A stretch of 40,259 nt of DNA from Bacteroidota bacterium (lineage in GTDB: Bacteria > Bacteroidota > Bacteroidia > Cytophagales > Cyclobacteriaceae): contig JAFDYU010000024.1 of the NCBI GenBank assembly GCA_018267285.1, positions 1 to 40,259 on the forward strand, in the 5' to 3' direction. Shown piece after piece: positions 17,965 to 25,975 of the stretch (the stretch's first letter is position 1; each line of letters starts with the position of its first letter). The notes under the pieces were generated by a model. That model was not told where the DNA came from, did no database searches, and saw only the letters and a list, made by a program, of their open reading frames with translations. A program made the translations under genes and the position numbers.

Positions 17965-19737
17965 ATGGAGAAAGAAACAGTAAGCAGTGGTAATATTATT
18001 GACTTAAATGTTTTACGGAAGATACTTCGCTTCGTAAAACCGTATCGCGCCCGGTTTTACCTTGTAGTGGCACTCACTTTTCTGTTGGGTTTACTCACCC
18101 CCTTAAGGCCGCTGTTGATTCAGTACACCATCGATAACGATGTGCAATACGGCAACTACTGGGGTATGGTGAACATAATGCTGGTGCTGCTGGCACTGCT
18201 CGTGGTTCAGTCGCTGATACAATATGCACATACCTACATTTCGGGCCGCATCGCTCAGTTTGTGTTGCGCGATCTCCGCACCAAACTGTACGAACATATC
18301 GTTCATTTAAGGCTTCAGTTTTTCGATAAAACCCCGATCGGCCGATTGGTAACCCGCACCATTTCCGATGTTGAAACACTGGCCGATGTCTTTAGCGAAG
18401 GCCTTGCCGCTATGGCCAGCGATTTACTTCAAATAATTTTTATACTCCTATTCATGTTTGCTATGGATTGGCGGCTGGCGCTCATCAGTTTGTCGACCAT
18501 ACCGTTGATGATTTTGGCCACGTACGTGTTTAAAGAAAAAATTAAAGTGGCTTTTAACGATGTGCGCAATGCCGTTGCCAACCTCAACGCATTTGTACAG
18601 GAGCACATCACGGGCATGGGCATTGTGCAGATTTTTGGAAGTGAAAAAAAAGAATTCGAAAAATTTAAAAGCATCAACAAAGAACACCGCGATGCCAACC
18701 TCAGATCGGTACTGTATTATTCGGTTTACTTTCCCGTAGCCGAAATCATTGCGGCCATGGGCACGGGGCTGTTGGTGTGGTACGGGGCCAAGGGCGCTAT
18801 TAATGCAGACCTTACCGGTATCACCTTGGGCAAATTGGTATCGTTCATCATGTTTATCCAGCTTTTCTTCCGCCCCATACGCATGATTGCCGACCGCTAC
18901 AACACGTTGCAGATGGGCATTGTGAGCAGTTCCAGAATTATGAACTTGCTCGAAGACAACACCTTTCTTCAAAAAAACGGAACGGTTGCTATGAATCGTG
19001 TAACCGGAAATGTTCAGTTCGATCACGTCTGGTTTGCGTACAACGATCAAAATTATGTGTTGAGGGATTTTAGTTTGAAAATAAACAACGGTGAGACGGT
19101 TGCACTGGTGGGCGCCACTGGGGCAGGCAAATCTTCGGTAATCAATTTATTGAGTCGTTTTTATGAAATCAACCGCGGGCTTATCACGATTGATGGAACG
19201 GACATCAATGAATTTGAACTAACCTCGCTGCGAAAAAATATTGGCGTGGTGTTGCAAGATGTTTTCCTTTTTTCAGCATCCATTCGCTACAACATCACCC
19301 TGGGCAACCCGGATGTAACGGACGAACTAATTTGGCAAGCAGCCGAGTCGGTGGGCGCCAGAAAATTTATCGAACGGCTGCCGGGCGGCCTCGATTACAA
19401 TGTGATGGAACGCGGGGCAACTTTGTCGGTGGGGCAACGACAACTTCTTTCGTTTATCCGTGCTATGGTTTACGATCCCCGGATTCTCGTACTCGATGAA
19501 GCCACCTCCTCAGTCGATACCGAAACGGAAGAAATGATTCAGGAGGCGATCGGCAAAATGATGGAAGGCAGAACTTCGATTGTTATTGCGCACCGGTTGT
19601 CCACCATACAACACGCGCATAAAATTGTGGTGCTCGACAAAGGGGAGATAAAAGAAGCCGGCCGCCACGAAGAACTGCTCGCACAAGATGGCTACTACGC
19701 ACACCTGCACAAGATGCAATACAAAGAAGCGGGCTGA
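17965..19737 (+). CDS. ABC exporter half-transporter, MdlB/BmrD-like (active ATPase half)
   Basis: A 590-residue protein with six membrane helices (about 30-320, type I exporter fold) fused to one nucleotide-binding domain (about 350-585). Walker A is GATGAGKSS (383-391). The signature is LSVGQ (487-491) instead of LSGGQ. Walker B LVLDE ends in the catalytic Glu512, and the switch is IAHRLST. A C-loop changed to LSVGQRQL together with an intact Glu is the pattern of MdlB-type partners in heterodimeric exporters. Its likely partner is the convergent gene at 20460-22247, which has the complementary defect. The substrate is unknown; lipid-like molecules or drugs are typical of the family. It would also fit a generic MsbA-like annotation. 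Confidence 0.9.
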   Translation: MEKETVSSGNIIDLNVLRKILRFVKPYRARFYLVVALTFLLGLLTPLRPLLIQYTIDNDVQYGNYWGMVNIMLVLLALLVVQSLIQYAHTYISGRIAQFVLRDLRTKLYEHIVHLRLQFFDKTPIGRLVTRTISDVETLADVFSEGLAAMASDLLQIIFILLFMFAMDWRLALISLSTIPLMILATYVFKEKIKVAFNDVRNAVANLNAFVQEHITGMGIVQIFGSEKKEFEKFKSINKEHRDANLRSVLYYSVYFPVAEIIAAMGTGLLVWYGAKGAINADLTGITLGKLVSFIMFIQLFFRPIRMIADRYNTLQMGIVSSSRIMNLLEDNTFLQKNGTVAMNRVTGNVQFDHVWFAYNDQNYVLRDFSLKINNGETVALVGATGAGKSSVINLLSRFYEINRGLITIDGTDINEFELTSLRKNIGVVLQDVFLFSASIRYNITLGNPDVTDELIWQAAESVGARKFIERLPGGLDYNVMERGATLSVGQRQLLSFIRAMVYDPRILVLDEATSSVDTETEEMIQEAIGKMMEGRTSIVIAHRLSTIQHAHKIVVLDKGEIKEAGRHEELLAQDGYYAHLHKMQYKEAG

Positions 19738-19746
19738 GCCAAATCG

Positions 19747-19774
19747 TTTGTAGTTTTTGCATTGATTATATTTG
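19747..19774 (+). promoter_or_regulatory. Promoter of the small outer-membrane barrel gene
   Basis: TTTG (19747-19750), a 16-base spacer and TATATTTG (19767-19774). The box ends 5 bases before ATG 19780, so the transcript would be nearly leaderless. Confidence 0.5.
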
Positions 19775-19779
19775 CTTTC

Positions 19780-20463
19780 ATGAGGGCATTTGCTACAACT
19801 GTTTTTTTATTCCTGTTTGCAGACCTTGTTTCGGTTGGTGCTCAGGTAAAAAAGAGTGATGTAAGCTCGCGCTATCGCGTGCCCAAAGTTTCGCGCAGCA
19901 AAGCCCGGATTATCTGCCCGATCTTCAAAGAAAATCAATATCCCTATCAGGGAATCGGTGTAAAAATGGGCGACCCGATGGCCATTACCTACAAACTATA
20001 CCCTACCCGCCACTGGGCGTTTGCAGCCGATGTAGGCAGAAGTTCCAGCGGATTGTACAGTGATTATTATAGAGGCTCGTTCAAAAATTACACGCCCTCC
20101 GATACGGCCTCTTACCTGGCACATAAAGTAACACGCGACTGGTTCATCGAGACGAAAATCTTGTATCAGTGGAATGCTGAAAAAATTTCTAAGGGATTGA
20201 TGCTGTACACGGGCGTAGGCTGGCAGTGGCGAAACACAGCCCTTCACTACGACTATAAATACCCCGCTACTTCTCCGTTGGCTTATGGAAGCACAAACGT
20301 GAGCCGGGCAACCTTTGGCCCGGTGGTTGTCCTCGGGTTTGAGTATGCGTATTTTACCTGGCCTGTGTCTGCTTTTATAGAAGTAGAATTATTTACCGAT
20401 GAAAAAGTAGATCCCGGCTACCACCGTTTTCAGGGAGGCGTTGGGCTGAGGTACGTTTTTTAG
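19780..20463 (+). CDS. Predicted outer-membrane beta-barrel protein
   Basis: A 227-residue protein from ATG 19780; an in-frame TTG at 19762 lies upstream of the promoter box and is rejected. Residues 1-21 are a signal peptide (RAFATTVFLFLFADLVSVGAQ). The remainder alternates polar and aromatic residues in beta-strand patterns (WAFAADVGRSSSG, KGLMLYTGVGWQWR, FGPVVVLGFEYAYF, SAFIEVELF) and ends GGVGLRYVF with a terminal Phe, as in outer-membrane barrels. No specific family is recognised. It lies between two ABC half-exporter genes, and its stop overlaps the stop of the second by 4 bases. A role as an outer-membrane partner of the exporter is possible but unsupported, because an 8-strand-size barrel is not a known export channel. 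Confidence 0.7.
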   Translation: MRAFATTVFLFLFADLVSVGAQVKKSDVSSRYRVPKVSRSKARIICPIFKENQYPYQGIGVKMGDPMAITYKLYPTRHWAFAADVGRSSSGLYSDYYRGSFKNYTPSDTASYLAHKVTRDWFIETKILYQWNAEKISKGLMLYTGVGWQWRNTALHYDYKYPATSPLAYGSTNVSRATFGPVVVLGFEYAYFTWPVSAFIEVELFTDEKVDPGYHRFQGGVGLRYVF

Positions 20464-22247
20464 TTTTCAACCTCATCGGTCTGCATCTGTTTTTCAAACA
20501 ATTCTTTGTACACGCCACTTTGTGCCATCAGGCTTTCGTGTGTGCCGTGTTCAACAATAACACCGTCATCGAGCACAATTATTTTGTTGGCCAGTTTGGC
20601 CGATGAAATCCGGTGCGAAATGATGATGGTCGTTCGCCCGTTCATAATTTTCTTCAGGCTGTTGAGAATGTTGTTTTCGGTTTTGGTGTCAACCGCAGAA
20701 AGCGCATCGTCAAGAATCAGAATTTTTGGTTGACGCGCCACCGCACGGGCAATAGATACGCGCTGCTTTTGGCCTCCGGAAAGTGTAATGCCGCGCTCCC
20801 CGATTCGCGTGCCAAAACCTTGCGGAAACGCCCGAATGTTTTCGTAGACATCGGCATCTTTTGCCGCCTGAATAATTTTTTGCTCGTCAAGTTGTTCCAG
20901 CCCAAACCCAATGTTGTTGTAGATTGTATCGCTGAACAAAAAAACGTCTTGAGGAACAGTGCCCACCTGCCTGCGAAGATTAACCAAGTCATAATCTTGG
21001 ATGGGAATGCCGTCAACAAGCACCTTGCCCGAGGAGGCATCGTAAAGCCGGGCAACCAAATTGGAGATGGTACTTTTACCCGAGCCCGTGGTGCCGATAA
21101 TTCCCAACGATTCACCGGGCGCGATGGTGAACGAAATATTTTTCAACGCTTTTACTCCGGTGTCCGGATAAACAAAACTCACGTTATCAAACTCAACCCT
21201 CCCCTCAATTTCATGAACCCTATTTTTCTCCGATACAATATCTGTTCGCTGTTGTAAAAATTCATTGATCCTTTTTTGCGATGCCTCCGCGCGCTTTACC
21301 TGGCTGCTGGTCCAGCCCAATAAAGTTACCGGCCAGGTGAGGAGGTTTCCATAAATAATAAACTCTGCTATGTTGCCAATGGTGAGCGACCCGTTGATTA
21401 CTTCGGTGCTGCATACATAAACGGTGAGCACGGTGCTGAGCCCCACCAACGCCATGATGAGCGGATAAAACAAAGCTTCCACTTTGGTGAGTTTGATCGA
21501 CTGCCGTTTGTACTCGTTGCTTTCGGTGGTGAATCCTGCCACCGATTCGTTTTCGCGTGTAAAAGATTTTAACACACGAATGCCGGAGAACGCTTCCTGA
21601 ACAAACGTACTCAACCGCGATTGGCTTTTCTGAATTTCATCGCTACGGTGCTCAATGATGTTGTTGACATAAAAAACGGCCACCGATAAAAACGGCAGCG
21701 GCAACAACGACCACAACGTTAGTTTGGGGCTGATGGCAAACATCATGGGCACGAGCATGGCAAACAGCGAAAACAATTGCAGCCCATACATAATGGACGG
21801 CCCGAGGTACATGCGCACCCGGCCCACGTCTTCGCTGATGCGGTTCATCAGATCGCCCGTGCTGTTCCTCCGATAAAAACTTAACGGCAGCGATTGATAA
21901 TGTTCGAAAATTTCATTTTTTAAATCGAACTCAATCAGCCGGCTCATTACAATCAATGTTTGCCGAACAAAATACAGGAACACGCCCCGCAACAGAGCCA
22001 TCAGTAAGATAAGCATGGCATAGATGAGGATGCCGCGCGAGAACACCCCAAAGAAATCCGTCTGCATCGAACTGTTTTCAAACGAGCGGTAGATGCGCAC
22101 GTTGTCGATCACCAGATCGATGGAATAACGCACCAACTGAGCGGGCAAAATTTGAAAGGCATTAGAAATAAGCACAAATACAAGCCCCCAGATCAGGTGC
22201 CATTTATATTTGATCAAGTACTTGTTTAGGTAAGCGAGTTCTTTCAT
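20460..22247 (-). CDS. ABC exporter half-transporter, MdlA/BmrC-like (degenerate ATPase half)
   Basis: A 595-residue protein with six membrane helices (about 15-320) and one nucleotide-binding domain (about 345-590). Walker A is GTTGSGKST (385-393). The signature LSGGQKQ is canonical (489-495). Walker B reads LILDDALSAVD, with Asp514 where the catalytic Glu normally stands. The switch is ISHRISS. The LDDALSAVD sequence is the hallmark of the MdlA/BmrC half of heterodimeric exporters, which hydrolyse ATP at only one of their two sites. The likely partner is the protein from 17965-19737. The gene converges on the outer-membrane barrel gene and its stop overlaps that stop. No transcription terminator is visible at this junction. 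Confidence 0.9.
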   Translation of the reverse strand: MKELAYLNKYLIKYKWHLIWGLVFVLISNAFQILPAQLVRYSIDLVIDNVRIYRSFENSSMQTDFFGVFSRGILIYAMLILLMALLRGVFLYFVRQTLIVMSRLIEFDLKNEIFEHYQSLPLSFYRRNSTGDLMNRISEDVGRVRMYLGPSIMYGLQLFSLFAMLVPMMFAISPKLTLWSLLPLPFLSVAVFYVNNIIEHRSDEIQKSQSRLSTFVQEAFSGIRVLKSFTRENESVAGFTTESNEYKRQSIKLTKVEALFYPLIMALVGLSTVLTVYVCSTEVINGSLTIGNIAEFIIYGNLLTWPVTLLGWTSSQVKRAEASQKRINEFLQQRTDIVSEKNRVHEIEGRVEFDNVSFVYPDTGVKALKNISFTIAPGESLGIIGTTGSGKSTISNLVARLYDASSGKVLVDGIPIQDYDLVNLRRQVGTVPQDVFLFSDTIYNNIGFGLEQLDEQKIIQAAKDADVYENIRAFPQGFGTRIGERGITLSGGQKQRVSIARAVARQPKILILDDALSAVDTKTENNILNSLKKIMNGRTTIIISHRISSAKLANKIIVLDDGVIVEHGTHESLMAQSGVYKELFEKQMQTDEVEN

Positions 22248-22388
22248 GGATTAAATCAGTGCCCTTATGTAAAGGTGCTATAACGGAGATGCAAGGCAGC
22301 AAGTTCGCGAAACCAAACTGATTCGGCAAAGTCTTTTTACTTTTCAAGATTCGCGTGTAATTTGCAGCCTCAAAAATCGTTCTCAGCT

Positions 22389-23513
22389 ATGCTCAACAGG
22401 CGCACCATCCGCATCAAAATCATGCAAAACCTTTTCGCCTATGCACAATGCAAAGATGCCGACCTCATGTTGGCACACGACCTGATTGAAGAACGTTTTC
22501 AGCCCGACCTCAATTCCATGGAGGTTCAAGACAAAGAGCTGTTGCGTAAGCAAAAGAAACAAGCACTCCAGCTTTTTAACAAACAGATGAACGGTGAGGC
22601 CGTAACGGCAGAGGATCCGAAAATTTCTAAAGCCCTGACGGATGCCACCGTGTTGTTCGAGAAGGCCATAAAAAAAGATCAGATTTTTCTGAATAAAAAT
22701 ATGCTGACGGAAATGGAAAAAATTTCCGTTACCTACCATGCCGTACTCAACCTGATGATCGCGTTTGCCGACCTGGCCCAAGCCGAAAAGAAAACCGACC
22801 ACCGCCATGTTGCCCATCATTTATGGATTAAATCGTGGCGCGAAAACGATGAATTGAAAAAAGCCACACTGCGTGAAAACTCGGGATGGGACGGCCGCCA
22901 AGATTTGGTGCGCAGTTGGTTTCGCGAGCGCGTAAAGGAGGATTCAACGTATCAAGAATTTATTGCAGCGAAAAATCCGGATGAAGAAAAACAAAAAGAG
23001 TTTATCAAACACCTGGCGCGAAAAATAATTTTGGGGGCAGGTGCAATCAACGATTATTTTGAAGAACAAAACATTCGCTGGGCCGAAGACAAAGACATCA
23101 TCAAAAGCATGGTGGATAAAACCATCAAGTCGTTTGATCAAGGCAAGAGCACGCTTCAAAAACTTTCGCTCAACTGGGAAGAAGACCGTGAGTTCACCGA
23201 AACTTTATTCAACAATGTGATTGAGTTGGACCCCAAGTACAAAGAGTTGATCGCCAAAAATACCCGCAACTGGGAAGTAGATCGGCTGCCACTAACCGAT
23301 CGGGTAATTTTGGAGATGGCCATTGCGGAGATGATTCATTTCTCAAGCATCCCGGTAAAAGTTACCATCAACGAATACATTGAACTCACAAAAGAATACA
23401 GTACACCAAAAAGCAGGCAGTTCATCAACGGTATCCTCGATGTGATCTCCAAACAGATGAAAGAATCGGGAGTCCTGAAAAAAAGCGGAAAGGGTTTGTT
23501 GGATAATAAATAA
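22389..23513 (+). CDS. nusB: Transcription antitermination factor NusB, long Bacteroidota form
   Basis: A 374-residue protein from ATG 22389. The N-terminus MLNRRTIRIKIMQNLFAYAQ is the RNA/S10-contacting helix of NusB. The C-terminal 130 residues hold the rest of the NusB helical domain, including RNWEVDRLPLTDRVILEMAIAEM and VTINEYIELTKEYSTPKSRQFINGILDVI. NusB with S10 (NusE) binds boxA and supports antitermination of rRNA operons. The protein is more than twice as long as the roughly 140-residue E. coli version because of a long helical insertion (about 45-230) of unknown role; a long form is normal in Bacteroidota. It leads a cluster with ytxH-like, DUF1573, yajC, ybbR and coaE. Confidence 0.93.
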   Translation: MLNRRTIRIKIMQNLFAYAQCKDADLMLAHDLIEERFQPDLNSMEVQDKELLRKQKKQALQLFNKQMNGEAVTAEDPKISKALTDATVLFEKAIKKDQIFLNKNMLTEMEKISVTYHAVLNLMIAFADLAQAEKKTDHRHVAHHLWIKSWRENDELKKATLRENSGWDGRQDLVRSWFRERVKEDSTYQEFIAAKNPDEEKQKEFIKHLARKIILGAGAINDYFEEQNIRWAEDKDIIKSMVDKTIKSFDQGKSTLQKLSLNWEEDREFTETLFNNVIELDPKYKELIAKNTRNWEVDRLPLTDRVILEMAIAEMIHFSSIPVKVTINEYIELTKEYSTPKSRQFINGILDVISKQMKESGVLKKSGKGLLDNK

Positions 23514-23528
23514 CGGTTTAATTTTTTT

Positions 23529-23536
23529 TATCTTTG
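23529..23536 (+). promoter_or_regulatory. Bacteroidota -7 box before the YtxH-like gene
   Basis: TATCTTTG, an exact TAnnTTTG match, 19 bases before the ATG at 23556 and 15 bases after the nusB stop. Confidence 0.45.
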
Positions 23537-23555
23537 TAATCCTAATCAAAAAATT

Positions 23556-23864
23556 ATGGGTAAGAAGAGCAGCAACGCACTGATGGCATTTTTGGCGGGC
23601 GCAGCAGCAGGCGCAATCCTTGGCATTTTGTACGCCCCCGATAAAGGGTCCAATACACGCGAAAAACTTTCGTTTCAACTCGATAAGTACAAAAAAATTC
23701 TGCAAGCCTATCTGGACGATCTCACCAACGGAAGAGAAACACCACTAACCTCCGAAGCAAAATCGCAAGGCGAAAAAGTGGTATCGGCAGCCAAAGGCAA
23801 AGCCCAGCAACTTCTCGATGATGTGGACGAATTGCTCGAACAGATTCGCGGTAAAAACAGTTAA
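23556..23864 (+). CDS. YtxH domain-containing small protein
   Basis: A 102-residue protein. One glycine- and alanine-rich membrane segment (about 8-28, ALMAFLAGAAAGAILGILYA) is followed by PDKGSNTREKL, the diagnostic start of the YtxH region, then a helical, charged tail (KAQQLLDDVDELLEQI). YtxH proteins are small membrane-anchored proteins seen as general-stress products in Firmicutes and are widespread in Bacteroidota; their biochemical role is not established. It lies 42 bases after nusB and has its own promoter box. Confidence 0.85.
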   Translation: MGKKSSNALMAFLAGAAAGAILGILYAPDKGSNTREKLSFQLDKYKKILQAYLDDLTNGRETPLTSEAKSQGEKVVSAAKGKAQQLLDDVDELLEQIRGKNS

Positions 23865-23912
23865 TGTTTTGTTAACCGGGGCTTAAAACTTTATATTTTT
23901 TAGACCACAAAT

Positions 23913-23920
23913 TATTTTTG
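23913..23920 (+). promoter_or_regulatory. Bacteroidota -7 box before the DUF1573 gene
   Basis: TATTTTTG, an exact match, 15 bases before ATG 23936. It overlaps the upstream in-frame TTG (23918), which argues against that codon as the start. Confidence 0.45.
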
Positions 23921-23935
23921 AAAAAATTGAGATGT

Positions 23936-24466
23936 ATGAAAACTGCAATGAAGGTTTGGGTTATGATTGGTGCAATTGCACTGGTATCATGCCGCGATAG
24001 GGCTACCGAAAAAAGGTTGGCCGATGTGGAGAGCCGCCTCGCAAAATTGGAAGGCAGTCCTAGTCCGGTTCCTGCTTTGGCTTCTGCGGCTACCGTGACG
24101 CCCGCGGAAACAAAACCCGAAGGGCCACTGCCGGTAATTGAATTTGACAATAATAATCATGATTTTGGAACCGTGCCCGAAGGCCCCAAAGTGTCTCATA
24201 CGTACCAAGTAAAAAATACCGGTCAGGCTCCGCTAATTATTCAGGATGTGAAACCAACTTGTGGTTGTACTACACCGGACTGGACCAAGACTCCCATTGC
24301 TGTGGGTGAGTCGGGATTTATTAAAGCCGTGTTTGATACTAAAGGACGCACGGGTGTGCAGAACAAAACCATTTCAGTTGTTGCTAATACATGGCCAAAG
24401 ACAACTACCTTAAAATTTAAAGCGATGGTAACGGCATCAAGCGCAAGCAATGGACCACGCAAATAG
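23936..24466 (+). CDS. DUF1573 domain lipoprotein
   Basis: A 176-residue protein from ATG 23936. The N-terminus MKTAMKVWVMIGAIALVSC ends in a good lipobox (LVSC), so it is a predicted lipoprotein. A short coiled-coil stretch (ATEKRLADVESRLAKLEGS) and a Pro/Ala/Thr-rich linker follow. The C-terminal 100 residues are the DUF1573 immunoglobulin-like domain: FDNNNHDFGTVPEG, VKNTGQAPLIIQDVKPTCGCTTPDW, and KAVFDTKGRTGVQNKTISV. The conserved CGC is present. DUF1573 proteins are abundant in Bacteroidota and function is not established. The short coiled coil may trimerise the protein, much like a murein-lipoprotein-style stalk (inference). Confidence 0.9.
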   Translation: MKTAMKVWVMIGAIALVSCRDRATEKRLADVESRLAKLEGSPSPVPALASAATVTPAETKPEGPLPVIEFDNNNHDFGTVPEGPKVSHTYQVKNTGQAPLIIQDVKPTCGCTTPDWTKTPIAVGESGFIKAVFDTKGRTGVQNKTISVVANTWPKTTTLKFKAMVTASSASNGPRK

Positions 24467-24492
24467 AAAAACACATTAGTAAAATAGTGCAT

Positions 24493-24516
24493 AAAATCCC
24501 CGAACTCGGGGATTTT
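24493..24516 (+). terminator. Rho-independent terminator between DUF1573 and GH53 genes
   Basis: A perfect 10-bp stem, AAAATCCCCG (24493-24502) with CGGGGATTTT (24507-24516), and a 4-base loop. It is symmetrical and works in principle in either direction. TACGTTTT (24516-24523), a near match to the -7 box, begins at the last stem base. Confidence 0.85.
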
Positions 24517-24544
24517 ACGTTTTTAGCACAGCTAAATTCAAACC

Positions 24545-25588
24545 ATGAAAAAGAACTTACTATTTTTTATCACAACCTTGGTGCTGCTGGGTTGCGGAAC
24601 GAAAGAAAACAATTCAACCCAACCTCCCCACACCGATACTATTTTTTTTGCTAAGGGTGCAGATGTGAGTTGGCTTACACAAATGGAAGCAGCGGGAATA
24701 AAATTTTACGATAGTGCCGGTAAACAACAAGATTGCCTGCAGTTATTGAAAGACTTGGGCATGAACGCAGTTCGACTCAGAGCCTGGGTACACCCGGCAG
24801 CCGGCTGGAACAATACATCGGACGTGGTAGCCAAAGCAAAACGAGCCAAAGACTTGGGCTTGAAAATTATGATCGATTTTCACTACAGCGATAATTGGGC
24901 CGATCCCAGCAAACAAAACAAACCTGCCACTTGGGTAAATCTAAGCTTCGACTCCCTAAAAGCTGCCTTGTATAATTACACCAAAGGAGTGATGGATACC
25001 TTGAAATTGAACAGCATAACTCCCGACTGGGTACAAATTGGCAACGAAACAGATAACGGCATGTTGTGGGAAGACGGAAGAGCATCTACACACATGAGCA
25101 ATTTTGCTGTACTCATTGCCGCGGGCTACAATGCCGTGAAAGCTGTGAGCACAACCTCTAAAGTTATTGTCCACATCTCTAATGGATACAACAATACACT
25201 ATTTCAATGGATGTTTGACGGGCTGAAAGCCAGCAACATACCTTTCGATATTATCGGCATGTCGCTGTATCCATCGTACGCGCCACAGGGAGTAACGGAG
25301 TGGAGCTCTGTTAACGCACAATGTCTGGCAAACATGAACGACATGGTGAGCCGATACGGTAAACCGGTAATGATTGTAGAGGCTGGTATGCCGGCCAACC
25401 AGCCTGATACGTGTAAAGCTTTTCTGGTCGACCTTATTGCCAAGACAAAATCGGTAACCGATGGCAACGGGTTAGGCGTGTTTTATTGGGAGCCCGAATG
25501 CTACAACAACTGGCAAGGCTATGGTTTGGGCGCATTCGACAATACCGGCAAACCAACAGTGGCACTTAAAGCTTTTTCGGATAAGTGA
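24545..25588 (+). CDS. GH53 endo-beta-1,4-galactanase, lipoprotein
   Basis: A 347-residue protein. The N-terminus MKKNLLFFITTLVLLGC has a lipobox with C17, predicting a surface or periplasmic lipoprotein. The TIM-barrel domain shows the family 53 landmarks: KGADVSWLTQMEAAG, MNAVRLRAWVHPAAGWNN, IMIDFHYSDNWADPSKQ, the acid/base Glu168 in VQIGNETDNGMLW, IGMSLYPSY, the nucleophile Glu279 in VMIVEAGMP, and FYWEPECYNNW near the end. These enzymes cut beta-1,4-galactan in type I arabinogalactan and pectin side chains. The length and residues look complete and active. There is no SusC/SusD pair or other glycosidase nearby. The gene sits alone inside a housekeeping cluster between two hairpins, as if inserted as a self-contained unit. 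Confidence 0.94.
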   Translation: MKKNLLFFITTLVLLGCGTKENNSTQPPHTDTIFFAKGADVSWLTQMEAAGIKFYDSAGKQQDCLQLLKDLGMNAVRLRAWVHPAAGWNNTSDVVAKAKRAKDLGLKIMIDFHYSDNWADPSKQNKPATWVNLSFDSLKAALYNYTKGVMDTLKLNSITPDWVQIGNETDNGMLWEDGRASTHMSNFAVLIAAGYNAVKAVSTTSKVIVHISNGYNNTLFQWMFDGLKASNIPFDIIGMSLYPSYAPQGVTEWSSVNAQCLANMNDMVSRYGKPVMIVEAGMPANQPDTCKAFLVDLIAKTKSVTDGNGLGVFYWEPECYNNWQGYGLGAFDNTGKPTVALKAFSDK

Positions 25589-25607
25589 TTGGTTTTTTTG
25601 CATTTTT

Positions 25608-25634
25608 AAAACTTGAATTTAAAATTCAAGTTTT
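25608..25634. repeat. 27-base perfect palindrome, terminator-like, before yajC
   Basis: Two 13-base arms (AAAACTTGAATTT at 25608-25620 and AAATTCAAGTTTT at 25622-25634) around one central base. It is AT-rich and perfectly symmetrical. It lies 20 bases after the GH53 stop, and its final T is the first base of the yajC -7 box. It could terminate GH53 transcription, bind a dimeric regulator, or both. Confidence 0.75.
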
Positions 25635-25641
25635 ATCTTTG
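25613..25641 (+). promoter_or_regulatory. Promoter of yajC
   Basis: TTG (25613-25615), an 18-base spacer and TATCTTTG (25634-25641), fitting the Bacteroidota -33/-7 pattern. The -33 element lies inside the left arm of the palindrome. The ATG follows 18 bases after the box. Confidence 0.55.
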
Positions 25642-25659
25642 CTGCCTAAATTTTTTACC

Positions 25660-25971
25660 ATGTATTCAATCGTATTGCAAGCACAAGGAAATAACTGGAG
25701 TTTTCCATTGATGATGGTGCTCATGTTTGGTATCCTTTATTTTTTCATGATCCGTCCGCAGCAGAAAAAAGCAAAGGATCAGAAAAAATTTGTGGAAGAA
25801 ATAAAGAAGGGCGATTATGTGGTAACAATAGGCGGAATGCACGGACGCGTGGCCGAAATTGAAGACGACACCTTTATTCTGGAAGCCGAACGCGGAGCCC
25901 GCATGAAGTTTTCTAAATCGGCCGTGTCGATGGATTCTACCAAAACCGCCAATAAGAAAGCAACCGCATAA
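25660..25971 (+). CDS. yajC: Preprotein translocase subunit YajC
   Basis: A 103-residue protein from ATG 25660. The frame is open upstream into the GH53 stop region, but that stretch crosses the palindrome and promoter and is rejected. One membrane segment (about 15-33, FPLMMVLMFGILYFFMIRP) is followed by the diagnostic RPQQKKAKDQKKF and the beta-barrel-like GDYVVTIGGMHGRVAEIEDDTFILE. YajC associates with SecDF and the SecYEG translocon. The gene has its own promoter. ybbR follows after 40 bases. Confidence 0.96.
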   Translation: MYSIVLQAQGNNWSFPLMMVLMFGILYFFMIRPQQKKAKDQKKFVEEIKKGDYVVTIGGMHGRVAEIEDDTFILEAERGARMKFSKSAVSMDSTKTANKKATA

Positions 25972-25975
25972 CTTT

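Noticed and set aside
18448-19050. A 200-codon minus-strand open frame inside the first ABC gene
   Set aside because: Antisense shadow of a conserved transporter; the composition (many His, Asn, Phe) is typical of reverse-frame reading.
20613-21257. A 214-codon plus-strand open frame inside the second ABC gene
   Set aside because: It lies antisense to the nucleotide-binding domain, whose motifs are all intact on the minus strand.
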